A stretch of 64,000 bases of DNA from Salvia splendens. Taxonomy: Eukaryota; Streptophyta; Magnoliopsida; Lamiales; Lamiaceae. Shown here one piece after another: positions 12,488 to 22,419 of this stretch. The notes under the pieces were generated by a model. That model ran no database searches. It was given only the letters and a program-made list of their open reading frames with translations, and had not been told where the DNA came from. The stretch's first letter is position 1. Each line of letters opens with the position of its first letter. The DNA lies in NCBI RefSeq assembly GCF_004379255.2, contig NC_056050.1:16919514-16983513 (forward strand). The letters are read 5' to 3'. The position numbers were made by a program, and so were the translations under genes.

Positions 12488-12752
12488 AGTTACTCATTGG
12501 GACATAGTGGAAGAAGGGTGGGGATTCTCGAGAGCGAAAAAAGGATCCAATGAATTCGAAAGAATTGAACGAGGAGCCATATGGGGTGAAAATCTCATGT
12601 ATGATTCTGTAGAGTGGTAGTAAGGGTGACTTATGTGTCAACTGTGCAAGCGATATCCGGAATGCTTGGGCATAAAGCGTATGTAGGTGGCTTTTTAAGT
12701 CTGCCATCAAATCCCAGCGCTCAACCCTGGACAGGTGGTGGAAACTACAAGT
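12488..12752 (+). other. Nuclear insertion of chloroplast DNA (NUPT): rps12 intron end joined to 16S rRNA piece
   Basis: Two chloroplast-derived pieces are fused here. About 12488-12642 resembles the 3' part of the rps12 group II intron: 12574-12607 is a domain V hairpin (gagcc..ggtgaaaatc..), followed by the sequence leading to the 3' exon, and it breaks off at the splice site. From about 12644 to 12752 the sequence is 16S rRNA (atccggaatg, then ggtggctttttaag, then ctcaaccctgg). Both parts carry many C-to-T and G-to-A type changes relative to the conserved chloroplast form as I remember it, as expected of old methylated nuclear copies. Neither piece can function here. In chloroplast genomes both loci lie in the inverted repeat a few kb apart, so the join needs a deletion or a double-fragment insertion. 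Confidence 0.85.
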
Positions 12753-12756
12753 TAAA

Positions 12757-12975
12757 CAATTTCTTAAAACTCGTGCCGAGTTAAAATGACTCTTTAAGTG
12801 GTGGACGGATGGGAGTATTATTTTATATTGAAATGTGAGTGAAATGAGTTAATAGAATATGAGACTACTTACTATTTATAGTAAAAAGTGAAAGTAAACT
12901 TTTATTATAGGACGAACTAAAATGACAAAAGTGGACTCTTGTTATGAGATAGAGGAAGTATTTTTAGTATGAGAC
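12757..12975. repeat. Degraded Stowaway-like MITE
   Basis: It contains the usual wording of this MITE group in this window: 'cttaaaactcgtgccgag', 'ggacggatgggagta' and 'atgtgagtgaaatgagtta'. The order is scrambled and no clear terminal repeats remain. It abuts the chloroplast insertion. Confidence 0.45.
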
Positions 12976-14780
12976 TAATTTTAATGGACAGATGAAAATA
13001 TAAATATGAGATTTTTCGTTTGTATCTGTTCATGCATAAACCATCTGATTTTGTTGAACCTACTCTTTTCATATTTTTATACTACTTGTCTTTCTCATCC
13101 AAAATTTTAAACTAACGTGCAGTTCCAATTTCCATTAGTACTTAAATTCAAAAATTTCAACAAAAATAATTGTTAAATCGAATAAATTAACTTGGATTAT
13201 TTGGATTCGATGTGATCTCCCCTAATTGCTGTTGCCTTTTTCCAGTTCTTGATTATTCGACATCATGACCAAGTAATTATATCACTGGCAAGGACTTCAT
13301 TTTTCAATATCAAGAAGTGGAATCCTTCAAAATTCAACAAAAAATTTCATTATGAATTTTATAGAGTGATGTAAAATCTTACTTTTTTTTATTAAGTGTT
13401 TATAAATTTATCCCGTAATTCAGTTTCATATAGTAGAGCAATTATTGAATGATTTGTGATAATAAAACAAGTACTAAAAAATGATAGCATGGAGAATACG
13501 ACGTAAAATGTGGTAGCCTTTGTGAATTGTGGTAAGCATATGATATTTCATATTAGTATTGTCGTTCATAATATCATCAATGGGGCCAAATCTATCCTCA
13601 TCTGTACTATCTCACCATTTTTAGCCTCATATTATTATATCGTATTTTTACTATATTTATTGAAGTACACCTAGATAAAAATCAAGAAACAAAAATGAAA
13701 AAGAAATAGAATTTCATGTTTTTTTATGGTGCTTATTCTCTCACCCTTAACTGTCGCTGCAATCAATGCACCAGCACTATATGTAATGCCTCAAATGCCC
13801 TGCAGTTTAACGTCAAAAATATATATTCAATTTAACGTGAATATGAAATTAATGTAGATATGAAAATATATAAACAAAATAATTGCTTAGCAAATGGGAG
13901 ATAAATGTGGAAATTATATTATACTAGAACATTTATGAGTATGAATTATGGAATTTCTATTCAATAATAAAAAAATGAATTATGGAATTTCTTTGACTTA
14001 ATTCCCATCTTTTGAACATGTATGTTTGTGCCGTTTAAGAGACATGCATCTTTAATAGCATAAATATTTTCAGTTTTCTAATGTCTCTTTAGCTTAGAAC
14101 ATGAGGAATTTAGAATTTAGAATTCTTGCTTGTTTAGTGCGTGAATTTTAATAGATATTAATGTTCTACGTGTTTGTGGTTTAGATATTCGATCAATATG
14201 CTTTTGTAGGATCTTTGGTCTAATTATTTTTGATATGCATTGTTGGAGTTTAGATGTAGATTAATAATCACTATGCTTCCTTAAGATAACTAATCTACCG
14301 ATTAGGAATCATTTGCTAAGTGTTTATCTACCTATGATTCTTCAATTCCAACGTATGTTGAAGTAAAATTGTAACACTCTACTTGTGGCTATTGGATTAA
14401 TCAAAAGAGTTTATGTAATTAGATCCCTTTAATCAAAAGAAAGAAGTAAAATTTCATATATATTTAATGTTGTTTTCTATAAAATGAAAATTGGAGATCA
14501 GCTGGGCATCGCCATGCAGACCTATTTGTGTCGAATAGATAGATAGATAGTACTCCATTAATGAGTGCCTCACGATTTCACAAATATTAAAAAAAGTGTT
14601 TTCACAACACAAACGAGTATGCTCGAATGTAGCACGGAATTATGTTGTTAATTACAATATCACAGCTCAAAGTGAAATAAAATGTATCCTAAAAAATGGG
14701 AAAATGACAAATTTATATGAATAAACCTAATTTTCAGTATATTAGTACTAGTTCTCTCTCTCTCTCTCAATCTCTCCCTC
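12976..14780. other. AT-rich intergenic DNA with no gene recognised
   Basis: I see no coding potential, no LTR ends and no long repeats. It is AT-rich with a few short direct repeats, such as the doubled 'gaattatggaatttct' near 13943 and 13977. A short gata-type run lies near 14536. Confidence 0.5.
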
Positions 14781-14866
14781 CTTCCTCCTCTATATATATA
14801 TAGTATCACTTCCGGCACTACTATTCATTCACCCTTATACCATACCAGAGAATTCAAATGGCTCTC
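14748..14866 (+). promoter_or_regulatory. Core promoter with pyrimidine patch, TATA box and good start context
   Basis: A (CT)n patch (about 14751-14790) is followed by a TATA run (ctatatatatatag, about 14790-14803). An ATG lies in a strong plant context (ttcaaATGGCT, ATG at 14858) 55-65 bp further on. The arrangement looks like a real plant promoter and 5' UTR, not chance AT sequence. Confidence 0.5.
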
Positions 14867-15100
14867 CGTCTAGCTTTCCTGGCCAGCCTCCTTGTGCTGG
14901 GGATGCCACCCCCAGCCGACCTCTCCCCCTCTCTCGCAACCGCCCAACATGTCCTCTCCCCTTGTCCCACCTCCAAAAATGTGTCCCCCCTCTCGCCGCC
15001 GCCGACCTCTCCCCCCGCCAAAGATGTGTTCCGTCCTATAAAAATAAGGATACTTTCCCTTTTCGTAGGTCTCATAAAGTTATCCCATTTCCATTTATGA
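14858..15100 (+). pseudogene. Small secreted, Pro-rich peptide gene, 3' part replaced by a MITE
   Basis: The frame from ATG 14858 codes for 80 residues. It starts with a signal-peptide-like segment (MALRLAFLASLLVLGM), followed by a Pro/Ser-rich stretch with one Cys (about residues 17-57). A TATA box and Kozak context lie just upstream, so transcription is plausible. From about codon 57 the sequence becomes the end of a MITE (15028 on), which supplies the last codons and the stop. The original C-terminus is therefore lost. I do not recognise the family; a short cell-wall or signalling peptide would fit. It could also be a functional short protein with a MITE-derived tail. Confidence 0.4.
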
Positions 15101-15309
15101 AAAGTTCTCTGATACTTATTACCCATATACATTAATTTATCTATAACTTATACCACTAGGACCCACCATTGAACACTAACAATAATGTAAGTCCCATTTT
15201 CCGCTAACTCTATTTCAACTACCATTCTCCCTACCTCTCTTACTTTACTAATTATGCATTAATTCTCGTGACATCTCAAATGTCATTTTTTTGGGATGGA
15301 GGGAGTATT
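15028..15309. repeat. MITE with 'ccgtcctataaaaat' / 'gggatggagggagta' ends
   Basis: The left end ttccgtcctataaaaat and the right end ttttttgggatggagggagta are rough inverted matches, as in the other MITEs of this window. The body has the usual 'taggacccaccattgaacact' and 'ctctcttactttac' blocks. It interrupts the small peptide frame that starts at 14858. Confidence 0.65.
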
Positions 15310-16010
15310 TAATTCGCACTGCTGTGGAAGAATTATCTGAAATTCACACTGTGATTATTGGAGTTGTGAAGGAAAAGATATTGAGCTCATCCCATCTCAT
15401 GTGTTATTCAATTATAAAATTATTAGGATCTAACCTCATACCAGTGTTGTCGGGCGAATTTCAAGTCACCGGGCAAATTTTAGGTTTCTTTCACAAATGC
15501 AATGCGATTTAAATACACATAAATTATTAAATTATTAGAGTTCAACCTTATATCTAGGGTACGTTAGAATGATTTCCCGGCTTAATTTCCAAGCACCGTG
15601 CGAATTTCAAGTCATTCTAACAAATAATATCCTAACAATTACGAAAAGTAAATCAAATCCAAACAACTACTCAATAAATCCTAAAATAAGCTAAATAATT
15701 ATACGAAGAGTATATTAGGTCACTTTTGAAATAAAGTAAATGTCTAGGTCCATATAATAATTTTATCGGGTTGAAAATTTTCAACATTAACCTTCTAAAT
15801 TTTCAACAAAAGTTCGGGCGTGGCGATCGTTCGCTCGCTCGCCCGCCCGCCTGCAATGATGGATGAGGACAGACGAACATCCAGACGAGGGACCGTTCCC
15901 TCATCCGGATGAAAAACACACCATTGTGGATACTCTAATTGAGCCTCTTCTCTGACTATTATAAATTCAGTACATATCATGGGAAGGCATTTGTCTAGAT
16001 GAGAGACGAA
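15310..16010. other. Intergenic DNA with a GC-rich Harbinger-like end
   Basis: Mostly AT-rich. At about 15815-15945 there is a GC-rich block (repeated gctcgctcgcc/cgcccgcctgc) that ends in 'ccattgtggatactctaatt'. Terminal wording of this kind is common in PIF/Harbinger-type non-autonomous elements of plants. No second end was found. Short doubled phrases around 15440-15610 (ctaacctcatacc, ttcaagtca) hint at further repeat debris. Confidence 0.35.
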
Positions 16011-16216
16011 ATGAACACACGATGTCGGTGTATGATACGGTTATCCCCCACGTCCCGACGGAGCCGGACAACATCGCCGGAGCGAAAGAGGAACCGGAGG
16101 AGCTACATGCCCCGGAGCTGAACTATGAGACGGTGGAGCGCGGGAGGCCGTCGCCGAGGGAGAGGAAGGATAAGAGGAAGTCTGCAAGGAGAGTCAAGCC
16201 GCCCTTACGGGGATTA

Positions 16217-16634
16217 TGTTCCCAAGTAGGACGCGAAGAAAGGCCTCGTAGAATAGGATTTTCTTTTCTTTTATTTAAATGTTGTTTGTCGTTTTTATTG
16301 TTATTTTTTGAACTATTGGGTCGAGCAATTTATAAGCTCCGTTCTGGGTTTTCTTTGTTGGTTCTTTCCCGGGCCATAAGTCGAACCAACCCTAGGGTCC
16401 GTAGATTATAAATAGGCGCTGAAATTAATAAATGAGCATCAGAAATTTCGCCTACTTTTTATTGTTTTATTTTCGTTCATTGCAAACCCTAGTTGTCGAC
16501 GGGATTTCGCCTCCCGGGACTTCTAATCTTGATCTCGGCGTCACGTTAGGGAGATTATCCTTAAAAGTGTACTACCGCACATTGTTGAGATTAGGAATTT
16601 CTCTCTTTTTTAATTTTATTTGACATTGGTATCA
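16217..16634 (+). repeat. Possible solo or truncated LTR followed by a partial tRNA-Met primer site
   Basis: The segment begins tgttcccaag after a purine-rich run (acggggatta) and ends ttatttgaca at 16625. It carries a TATA box (attataaatagg, about 16404-16416) in LTR-like position. The next bases, ttggtatca (16626-16634), match the first nine or so of the common plant primer-binding site before homology stops. The open frame 16022-16411 upstream has no family I recognise; it could be the tail of the element's polyprotein or chance. The boundaries are inferred. Confidence 0.3.
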
Positions 16635-16645
16635 TATTTATAAAG

Positions 16646-16901
16646 TACTCCGTATATTTTATAAAAATAGTCAATTATCATTAAATCTATAATATCATTA
16701 GGATCGGATTGGTTTTTTAAGACCGAAAACATATAAGGAATAATCTCATAGAAATTTCGAAAAGCAGTATTCCTACTCCGTATATTTTACACAAATAGTC
16801 AATTATCATTAAATCTATAATATCATTAGGATCAGATTGGTTTTTTAAGACCGAAAACATATAAGGAATAATCTCATAGAAATTTCGAAAAGCAGTATTC
16901 C
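16646..16901. repeat. 128-bp tandem duplication
   Basis: Positions 16646-16773 and 16774-16901 are two adjacent copies of one unit beginning tactccgtatattt and ending aaaagcagtattcc. I see only a few differences (for example cggattgg versus cagattgg, ttataaaaat versus ttacacaaat), so the duplication is fairly recent. Confidence 0.9.
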
Positions 16902-17130
16902 CTCTGTCTCAAGGTAATTGAGTCGTATTCCTTTTTTTGGTTGTTCAAAGGTAGTTAAGTCATTTATTTTTTTAACAAAAACTTTATCATCTCTCATATT
17001 GTTCTCTCTTCATTTCTCTTACTTTATTTTTCTCTCTTAATTTAATTCACTCTACTTTAATCTTTAATATATCAAATTATTAAATATTATGTCTAAAAGA
17101 AATACTCCAACTAGTTTGAGAGAGGAAGTA
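16899..17130. repeat. MITE remnant
   Basis: It starts ccctctgtctcaaggtaattg and ends gagagaggaagta, with 'ctcttactttatttttctctc' in the body, as in the other MITEs here. The ends are only rough inverted matches. Confidence 0.5.
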
Positions 17131-18530
17131 TTACCGAGAACCTCAAATTTGGAAACGTCATGAAATTTCAAATTTTATGGTCCCTATCCTACAACATTAA
17201 TGGGCAGATGTTAGAGAAGTGTGAGAATTTCTCTTAATTGTATTGCGAATAAATAGTGATTGCCTAGGATTTATTAAGAATTAAATAATTATATAAGTTT
17301 TATCGGGTTATAAATTTTATCGGGTTGATCGTGTGTGGGCTAATCGGCTTATGATTTTATTGGTTTATAAATTTCAACCCTAATCCTAAATGTTTGGATT
17401 TCGGGCTAGTCAACGGACTAATCGGATTGCTATCGATAAAATTAACATGTAGTCAGTCCAATATATAATAATGAAAATAATCAATTTTACAGGGTGTAAA
17501 TCATATAATTATAATTTAAAAATATACGTCCTTCTTTCTATGAGAAATGAATTATTTGCTTTTCCACTGTGATCAATGATAAATGTAATAGTTCAACAAA
17601 AGTGTTAACGTCATACTAATTCAAAACATACATACACTACTCCGTATTTGATTATTTCTTGAGTTTCCAAACTTTTCATATCTTTCAAATTTTAATAATA
17701 AAATAATCATGAAAGTGATGAATGTCACTATTTTAATTTCTGATTCATAATATGTTAGAAATATAAAAAAATTACTTGGCGATATTTATTTGTAAGTAGA
17801 CAGTTGTGATCTCGGTAAAAGTAGCAAATTACTACAATTAAAGTACACTTAATTAATTTGTACGACTAAGTGTTGATCTCGGTAGAAGTAGCAAATTAGT
17901 TGTAGGAAGTTTTCATATTTTATCTTGCAACCTCTTGTTTGGATATGCTCATTTATGGTCTGTTCAGCTCTTGTACTTTGGATTGGTCCACCTCTTTCTA
18001 TTCTCTGTAATGGACTCCTCTTTTGGGATTGCAGCTTACAGGTGCAAATTATAGGCCTGTTTCACCAAATTTATGTCGGTTACATTTAAATAGCCCACTA
18101 AATTTAAAAGATTAGAGTTAGAAAATTTTCAGCATAATAAAATTATGATAGGAACCTTGGCTTTTACTTTAGTAGTGTCACCACCCGTGCAATGCACGGG
18201 CCAAATAAACATTCTTAATAAATTATTAGAATAAGTCACGATATTATTATATGAAAATGTTCATTGTTACGTGGAGAGAGTAAAGTAAGAGAGAATGAAT
18301 AAAGTAGAGATAAAATGTTCTTCCATTTTTAGTAATAGATCATCTTAATTGAGAAAAACTAAAAAGGAAAGTGGTCATCTTCCTTGGGACGAAGGGAATA
18401 GTATTATAATATTAGTACCTTTACCGAACATAGTCTCGCCAACTACAATGATATATAACGGCTATAAAAAACTTTTTTCGGACCACCATTGCTTATACAA
18501 TAAACAAGGAAATTAGAAAACAAAGAATGC
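17131..18530. other. AT-rich intergenic DNA with a MITE half and a short GC palindrome
   Basis: No gene was recognised. Positions 18184-18200 are a perfect 7-bp-arm palindrome (cccgtgcaatgcacggg). About 18225-18405 looks like the 3' half of a MITE (gggacgaagggaatagta end). A short block 'tgatctcggta(a/g)aagtagcaaatta' occurs twice (near 17809 and 17873). Confidence 0.45.
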
Positions 18531-18532
18531 AG

Positions 18533-19559
18533 GTCATCCGCAACACTGTCTCTTATCTGTCTTTTAACTGTCTCATCTCTTCACTATTCATTGGCCCCAC
18601 TATACTTTTCACCACATCTCTTAACTAAGAGACAACACATGCATCCCTCCATCTTTTAACCATCTCGTCCCTTAACTATTCATTCAATTTCATTTTTTTT
18701 TTATTTCCAACAAATTCAATTAATAAAAACACACTTCATTAAATAAAATAAAATTACAACTTAATATTCTAAAAAAATAAAAAACCACATTTATAAAATC
18801 CTAAAAAAATAAAAAAATACATAATTTAAAATCTTCCGCTCACTCTCTCTAAATTCAAAATCTCAAAACTCAAAGAAGCAGAAGAAGATATCATCAGTTG
18901 CGACGTCTTATTCCGTGGGATCAAAGCTCGAGGCAACAAAAATTCGCAGCGATAGACTTGGGGAGGTGAATGATTTTATTTCGAATTTGGGAGAGAGCTC
19001 CGGCGAACTTTTAGTCTGTGGATTCCAACGATACTTGAAAATTCAGGGTGTTTGATTTTTTTATTCGACGCATTTGCTCAAATGCATCCATGAATGGATT
19101 AAATTTGGGAGAAAAATAATGTTTTGAGACGAAGAATGTAGAGTGTTTGAGTGAGAATAGAGAGTTTTTTTTATGGTGGATTAATTTGTGGGAATGATTT
19201 GATATTTATAGAAGTGATTGAGGCTTTAAAAAATAAAAAATTTGCAAAAAAACGACTATAAACGGCTAGTTTATTTTTTGGGTTTTTTTTTAAAATTTTC
19301 AAATTTTTCCTGATTTTTTTTAAAAAAAATATTTTTTTCGGATAAAAATGACGCCCACTCGCGGGCCGGGGAGTGGGCGTCACGGATGAACCGGAGCTCG
19401 CCACGTCGCCAATGTGCGTGGCTAGCTGTCTCGCGAGACTTCCCTCCGCGGCGAGACAAGAGACGGGATGGGGACGAGACGGAGCCCGCAACGCAGTCTC
19501 GATGCGGTCTCATCTCTACGAGACGAGATAGAGCCCGCAACGAGACGCGTTGCGGGCAT
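18533..19559. mobile_element. Non-autonomous DNA transposon, probably PIF/Harbinger-like (~1.03 kb)
   Basis: The left end (gtcatccgcaacactgtctc) and the right end (gagacgcgttgcgggcat) are imperfect inverted repeats of about 18 bp. The left half is AT-rich. The right 230 bp is strikingly GC-rich and built of short gagacg/cccgcaac repeats, so the composition changes sharply at about 19345. No transposase frame is present. The 'catccgcaac' ends are typical of PIF/Harbinger-type elements, but the superfamily call is inference. Confidence 0.5.
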
Positions 19560-20307
19560 AACAATCTATAATGGAAATACAACTGTTTACGAGATAATAG
19601 ATAATTGGTTGTAATTGGGGGTGGCAATGCAATATCTTCTCATATAAGGGTCTAAGTGCAATGTGAAGAGAAGAGGTGATGATTCAGTTACAATTACACT
19701 CCCACCCAAAATAAAATTGCCTAAAATCTCGTGTCTCCCAATAAATAAAGAGGTCATCTTCATTGGACAGAGGGAGTAGGGCTCAGGACTTGAATTTGGC
19801 TCTCTGACTTTCCCTTTTCATACTTCTTCCGTTGCATATTCATCATTGGAAAAACAATTGAAGACTGAAAGAAAAGAATTTCTTACTACTCCATTTTATT
19901 AAATAAAGAAAAGAAGATGTCCAATTGGAGTACTATTTTATTAAATATAGATTACATAGTCATTTCATCTCTTCTTATTTATCCAATCTTAAGCAATTTG
20001 TTCTTTAGTAGCACTAAATTAGTAAAAGCTAAAGATAACTTTTAAACTATATCAACGAATTCAAGTGTTCAAAAACAGAAAAAGAAAAAAAAATAAAGAT
20101 GGTAATTGGTTAAGCCATTGCACACCCTAAATTATGATAACATCATAAATATATAAAACAAAATTGAGATAATTAACAAAACATATATTCTTTCTATTTA
20201 CAAAACCAAAGTTATAGGTTACAGCCTAAAATAACTAGTTATGGAGTGAAACCAAACAAGCTTTGCATAAGATACTCTTTTTCTGCTTAGCTATGTATCG
20301 ACATGCA
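19560..20307. other. Upstream region of the phosphate transporter gene
   Basis: AT-rich, with a MITE-like end at about 19740-19778 (ttggacagagggagta). No reading frame was recognised. I see no second PHR-binding site here apart from the one at 20322. Confidence 0.4.
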
Positions 20308-20321
20308 CTATAAATCCAAAT

Positions 20322-20329
20322 GGATATAC
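20322..20329 (+). promoter_or_regulatory. P1BS element (PHR1 binding site)
   Basis: The sequence ggatatac fits the consensus GNATATNC bound by PHR-type MYB factors, which switch on phosphate-starvation genes. It lies 111 bp before the chosen start codon of the PHT1 gene, between two candidate TATA boxes. An 8-bp degenerate site can occur by chance, but its position before a phosphate transporter makes it credible. Confidence 0.6.
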
Positions 20330-20394
20330 TAGAGAGATGCGACAGCCATCAATTTCTTGTTGGAATACATAGGTTTAAACGACATTTATTTGAG

Positions 20395-20403
20395 TATATA
20401 AGG
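20395..20403 (+). promoter_or_regulatory. Candidate TATA box of PHT1
   Basis: The sequence tatataagg lies 37-45 bp before the chosen start codon. A second candidate, ctataaat, is at 20308-20315. With the upstream box the leader would be about 100 nt; with this one it would be very short. In either case transcription should start after the ATG at 20320, which argues against that ATG as the start. Confidence 0.45.
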
Positions 20404-20439
20404 AATTTAAGCTCATCACACAAAAATCAATCTGCAGCA

Positions 20440-22032
20440 ATGGCCTCAAACAGCATCTCCGTTCTCAACGCCCTCGACAACGCCCGCACTCAATGGTACC
20501 ACGTGACGGCGATCGTCATCGCCGGAATGGGATTCTTCACCGACGCATACGACCTCTTCTGCATCTCCACCGTCTCCAAGCTCCTCGGCCGCCTCTACTA
20601 CTACGACCCCGCCTTGGGCAAGCCGGGGAAGCTCCCCCACGGCGTCAACAACGTGGTCATCGGCGTGGCCCTCGTCGGAACCCTATCCGGCCAGCTCTTC
20701 TTCGGGTACTTGGGAGACAAGTTTGGAAGGAAGAAAGTGTACGGCATCACCCTCATCCTCATGGCGTCCTGCGCCATCTGCTCCGGCTTGTCGTTCGGGT
20801 ACAGCCCGAAAGCCGTCTTGGGGACGCTCTGCTTTTTCCGCTTCTGGCTTGGCTTTGGCATCGGCGGTGACTACCCGCTCTCCGCCACTATTATGTCGGA
20901 GTACGCTAATAAGAAGACGCGCGGCGCCTTCATCGCGGCTGTCTTCGCGATGCAGGGCGTCGGCATCATTTTCGCCGGCTTGGTCTCCATGATCATATCT
21001 AGGGTTTTCCTCGGGATGTACGGCGGCCCGGCATTCAACGACGAGAACGTCTTCTCCACAGAGCCGGAGGCCGACTACGTCTGGAGGATCGTGCTCATGA
21101 TTGGTGCATTGCCGGCGCTGCTGACGTTCTACTGGAGGATGAAGATGCCGGAGACGGGGCGGTACACGGCGCTGATCGAGGGGAACGCGAAGCAGGCGGC
21201 GGCGGACATGGGGCGCGTGCTCGACATCGAGATCAACGCCGAGCAGGAGAAGGTTGCTCAGTTTAACTCCGCCAACGAATACCAGATCTTCTCGAGCGAG
21301 TTTTTCGCCCGCCACGGGAAGCACTTGATCGGAACTGCGACGACGTGGTTTTTGCTCGACATCGCCTTCTACAGCCAAAACCTGACGCAGAAGGATATCT
21401 TCCCGGTGATGGGGCTGACACGTGATGCCGTAAAGCTGAGCGCGCTGCGGGAGATGTTCGAGACGTCGCGGGCGATGTTCGTGATCGCGCTATTCGGGAC
21501 CTTCCCCGGTTACTGGTTCACCGTGGCATTCATCGAGAAGATCGGCCGGTTCTACATTCAGCTAGTTGGGTTCTTCATGATGTCTATGTTCATGTTCATC
21601 ATCGGCGTCAAGTACGATTACCTCAAGGATAAGGACCACAGGTGGACCTTCGCCGCCCTCTACGGCCTCACCTTCTTCTTTGCCAACTTCGGACCCAACA
21701 GCACGACATTCGTGCTGCCGGCAGAGCTCTTCCCTACACGGGTGCGGTCCACCTGCCACGCGCTCAGCGCCGCATCGGGGAAGGCCGGGGCCATGATCGG
21801 CGCCTTCGGGATCCAAAACTACACACAAGACGGGAATGTGAAGCAGATCAAAAAGGCGATGATCATCTTAGCAATTACGAATTTGATGGGATTTGGGTTC
21901 ACCTTTCTGCTGACAGAGACCAAGGGACGGTCCCTGGAGGAGATCTCCGGCGAAGATGCTGGCTACGGTGACGCGCAGGCTGCTGGAGAGGAGCGGCGCG
22001 ATAATTGGGACGACACGTCGAGGAACGGTTGA
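20440..22032 (+). CDS. PHT1: High-affinity inorganic phosphate transporter, PHT1 family
   Basis: This encodes a plasma-membrane proton/phosphate symporter of the major facilitator superfamily that takes up Pi from soil or moves it between tissues. The 530-residue product has the usual PHT1 length. It has no introns, a central hydrophilic loop (about 235-295) and the PHT1 signature [13 protein letters not shown] at 142-154. Residues lining the phosphate site in the fungal PiPT structure appear conserved: D38, D144, W303, D307, Y311, N420 and K448 (matched by motif, not by computed alignment). The C-terminus keeps the [13 protein letters not shown] motif with serines that are phosphorylation candidates in relatives. 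The frame is open for 40 codons upstream, to ATG 20320. I chose MASNSIS at 20440 because PHT1 proteins start just before VLNALD and a TATA box lies between the two ATGs. A PHR-binding site at 20322 suggests induction by phosphate starvation. The paralogue number cannot be assigned. Confidence 0.96.
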   Translation: MASNSISVLNALDNARTQWYHVTAIVIAGMGFFTDAYDLFCISTVSKLLGRLYYYDPALGKPGKLPHGVNNVVIGVALVGTLSGQLFFGYLGDKFGRKKVYGITLILMASCAICSGLSFGYSPKAVLGTLCFFRFWLGFGIGGDYPLSATIMSEYANKKTRGAFIAAVFAMQGVGIIFAGLVSMIISRVFLGMYGGPAFNDENVFSTEPEADYVWRIVLMIGALPALLTFYWRMKMPETGRYTALIEGNAKQAAADMGRVLDIEINAEQEKVAQFNSANEYQIFSSEFFARHGKHLIGTATTWFLLDIAFYSQNLTQKDIFPVMGLTRDAVKLSALREMFETSRAMFVIALFGTFPGYWFTVAFIEKIGRFYIQLVGFFMMSMFMFIIGVKYDYLKDKDHRWTFAALYGLTFFFANFGPNSTTFVLPAELFPTRVRSTCHALSAASGKAGAMIGAFGIQNYTQDGNVKQIKKAMIILAITNLMGFGFTFLLTETKGRSLEEISGEDAGYGDAQAAGEERRDNWDDTSRNG

Positions 22033-22419
22033 TTTGGGGATGGATTTGCCGGCAAGTCAGACACTTGAGCTTAAACAAAATTATTAGTCTATTGCTTTCA
22101 AATAAATTATGTTACGAGATGATGCAAAACTATCATATCTCGGCTCACCATAAATCGATAGACTCGTAATTTTGCTACATTTAACTGAATAATACGTACT
22201 ACTATGTGTTTATTGGATTATGGCAATACTGTTGTGCAAGGCAATAAACACATTCGACTAAATTTGGGGTTGTGTGGCTAAATTAACCGAGCAAAATTTG
22301 TCATTTCAGACCATTATTCATACACCGGGTTTTTTCTTCTTTTGTTCTAGAACACACTTAACATTCCTCAAGTGTATAATATGTCATTTCAGACCATTAT
22401 TCATACACCGGGTTTCAGA
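22033..22419. other. PHT1 3' flank with a 33-bp direct repeat
   Basis: This holds the probable 3' UTR of PHT1 (a caaataaatt signal near 22100). A 33-bp sequence beginning tgtcatttcagacc and ending caccgggtt occurs at 22299-22331 and again at 22382-22414, directly before the left arm of the large fold-back. The 50 bp between the copies is AT-rich. Confidence 0.75.

Noticed and set aside
12486..12710. Minus-strand frame of 74 codons
   Set aside because: It overlays the chloroplast intron and 16S rRNA fragments, which explain the sequence fully.
12644..12752. 16S rRNA gene
   Set aside because: Only about 110 bp of plastid 16S is present, mutated and fused to intron sequence; it is an insertion fragment, not a gene.
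16022..16411. 129-codon plus-strand frame as a gene
   Set aside because: The first half looks codon-like but the second half is hydrophobic read-through into LTR-like AT-rich DNA; no family recognised and no promoter seen.
20320..20439. N-terminal 40-codon extension of PHT1
   Set aside because: It has no similarity to PHT1 N-termini and contains candidate TATA and P1BS sites, so it is promoter or leader.
20683..21378. 231-codon minus-strand frame opposite PHT1
   Set aside because: It is a shadow of the GC-rich PHT1 codons, rich in Arg/Glu/His with no recognisable domain.
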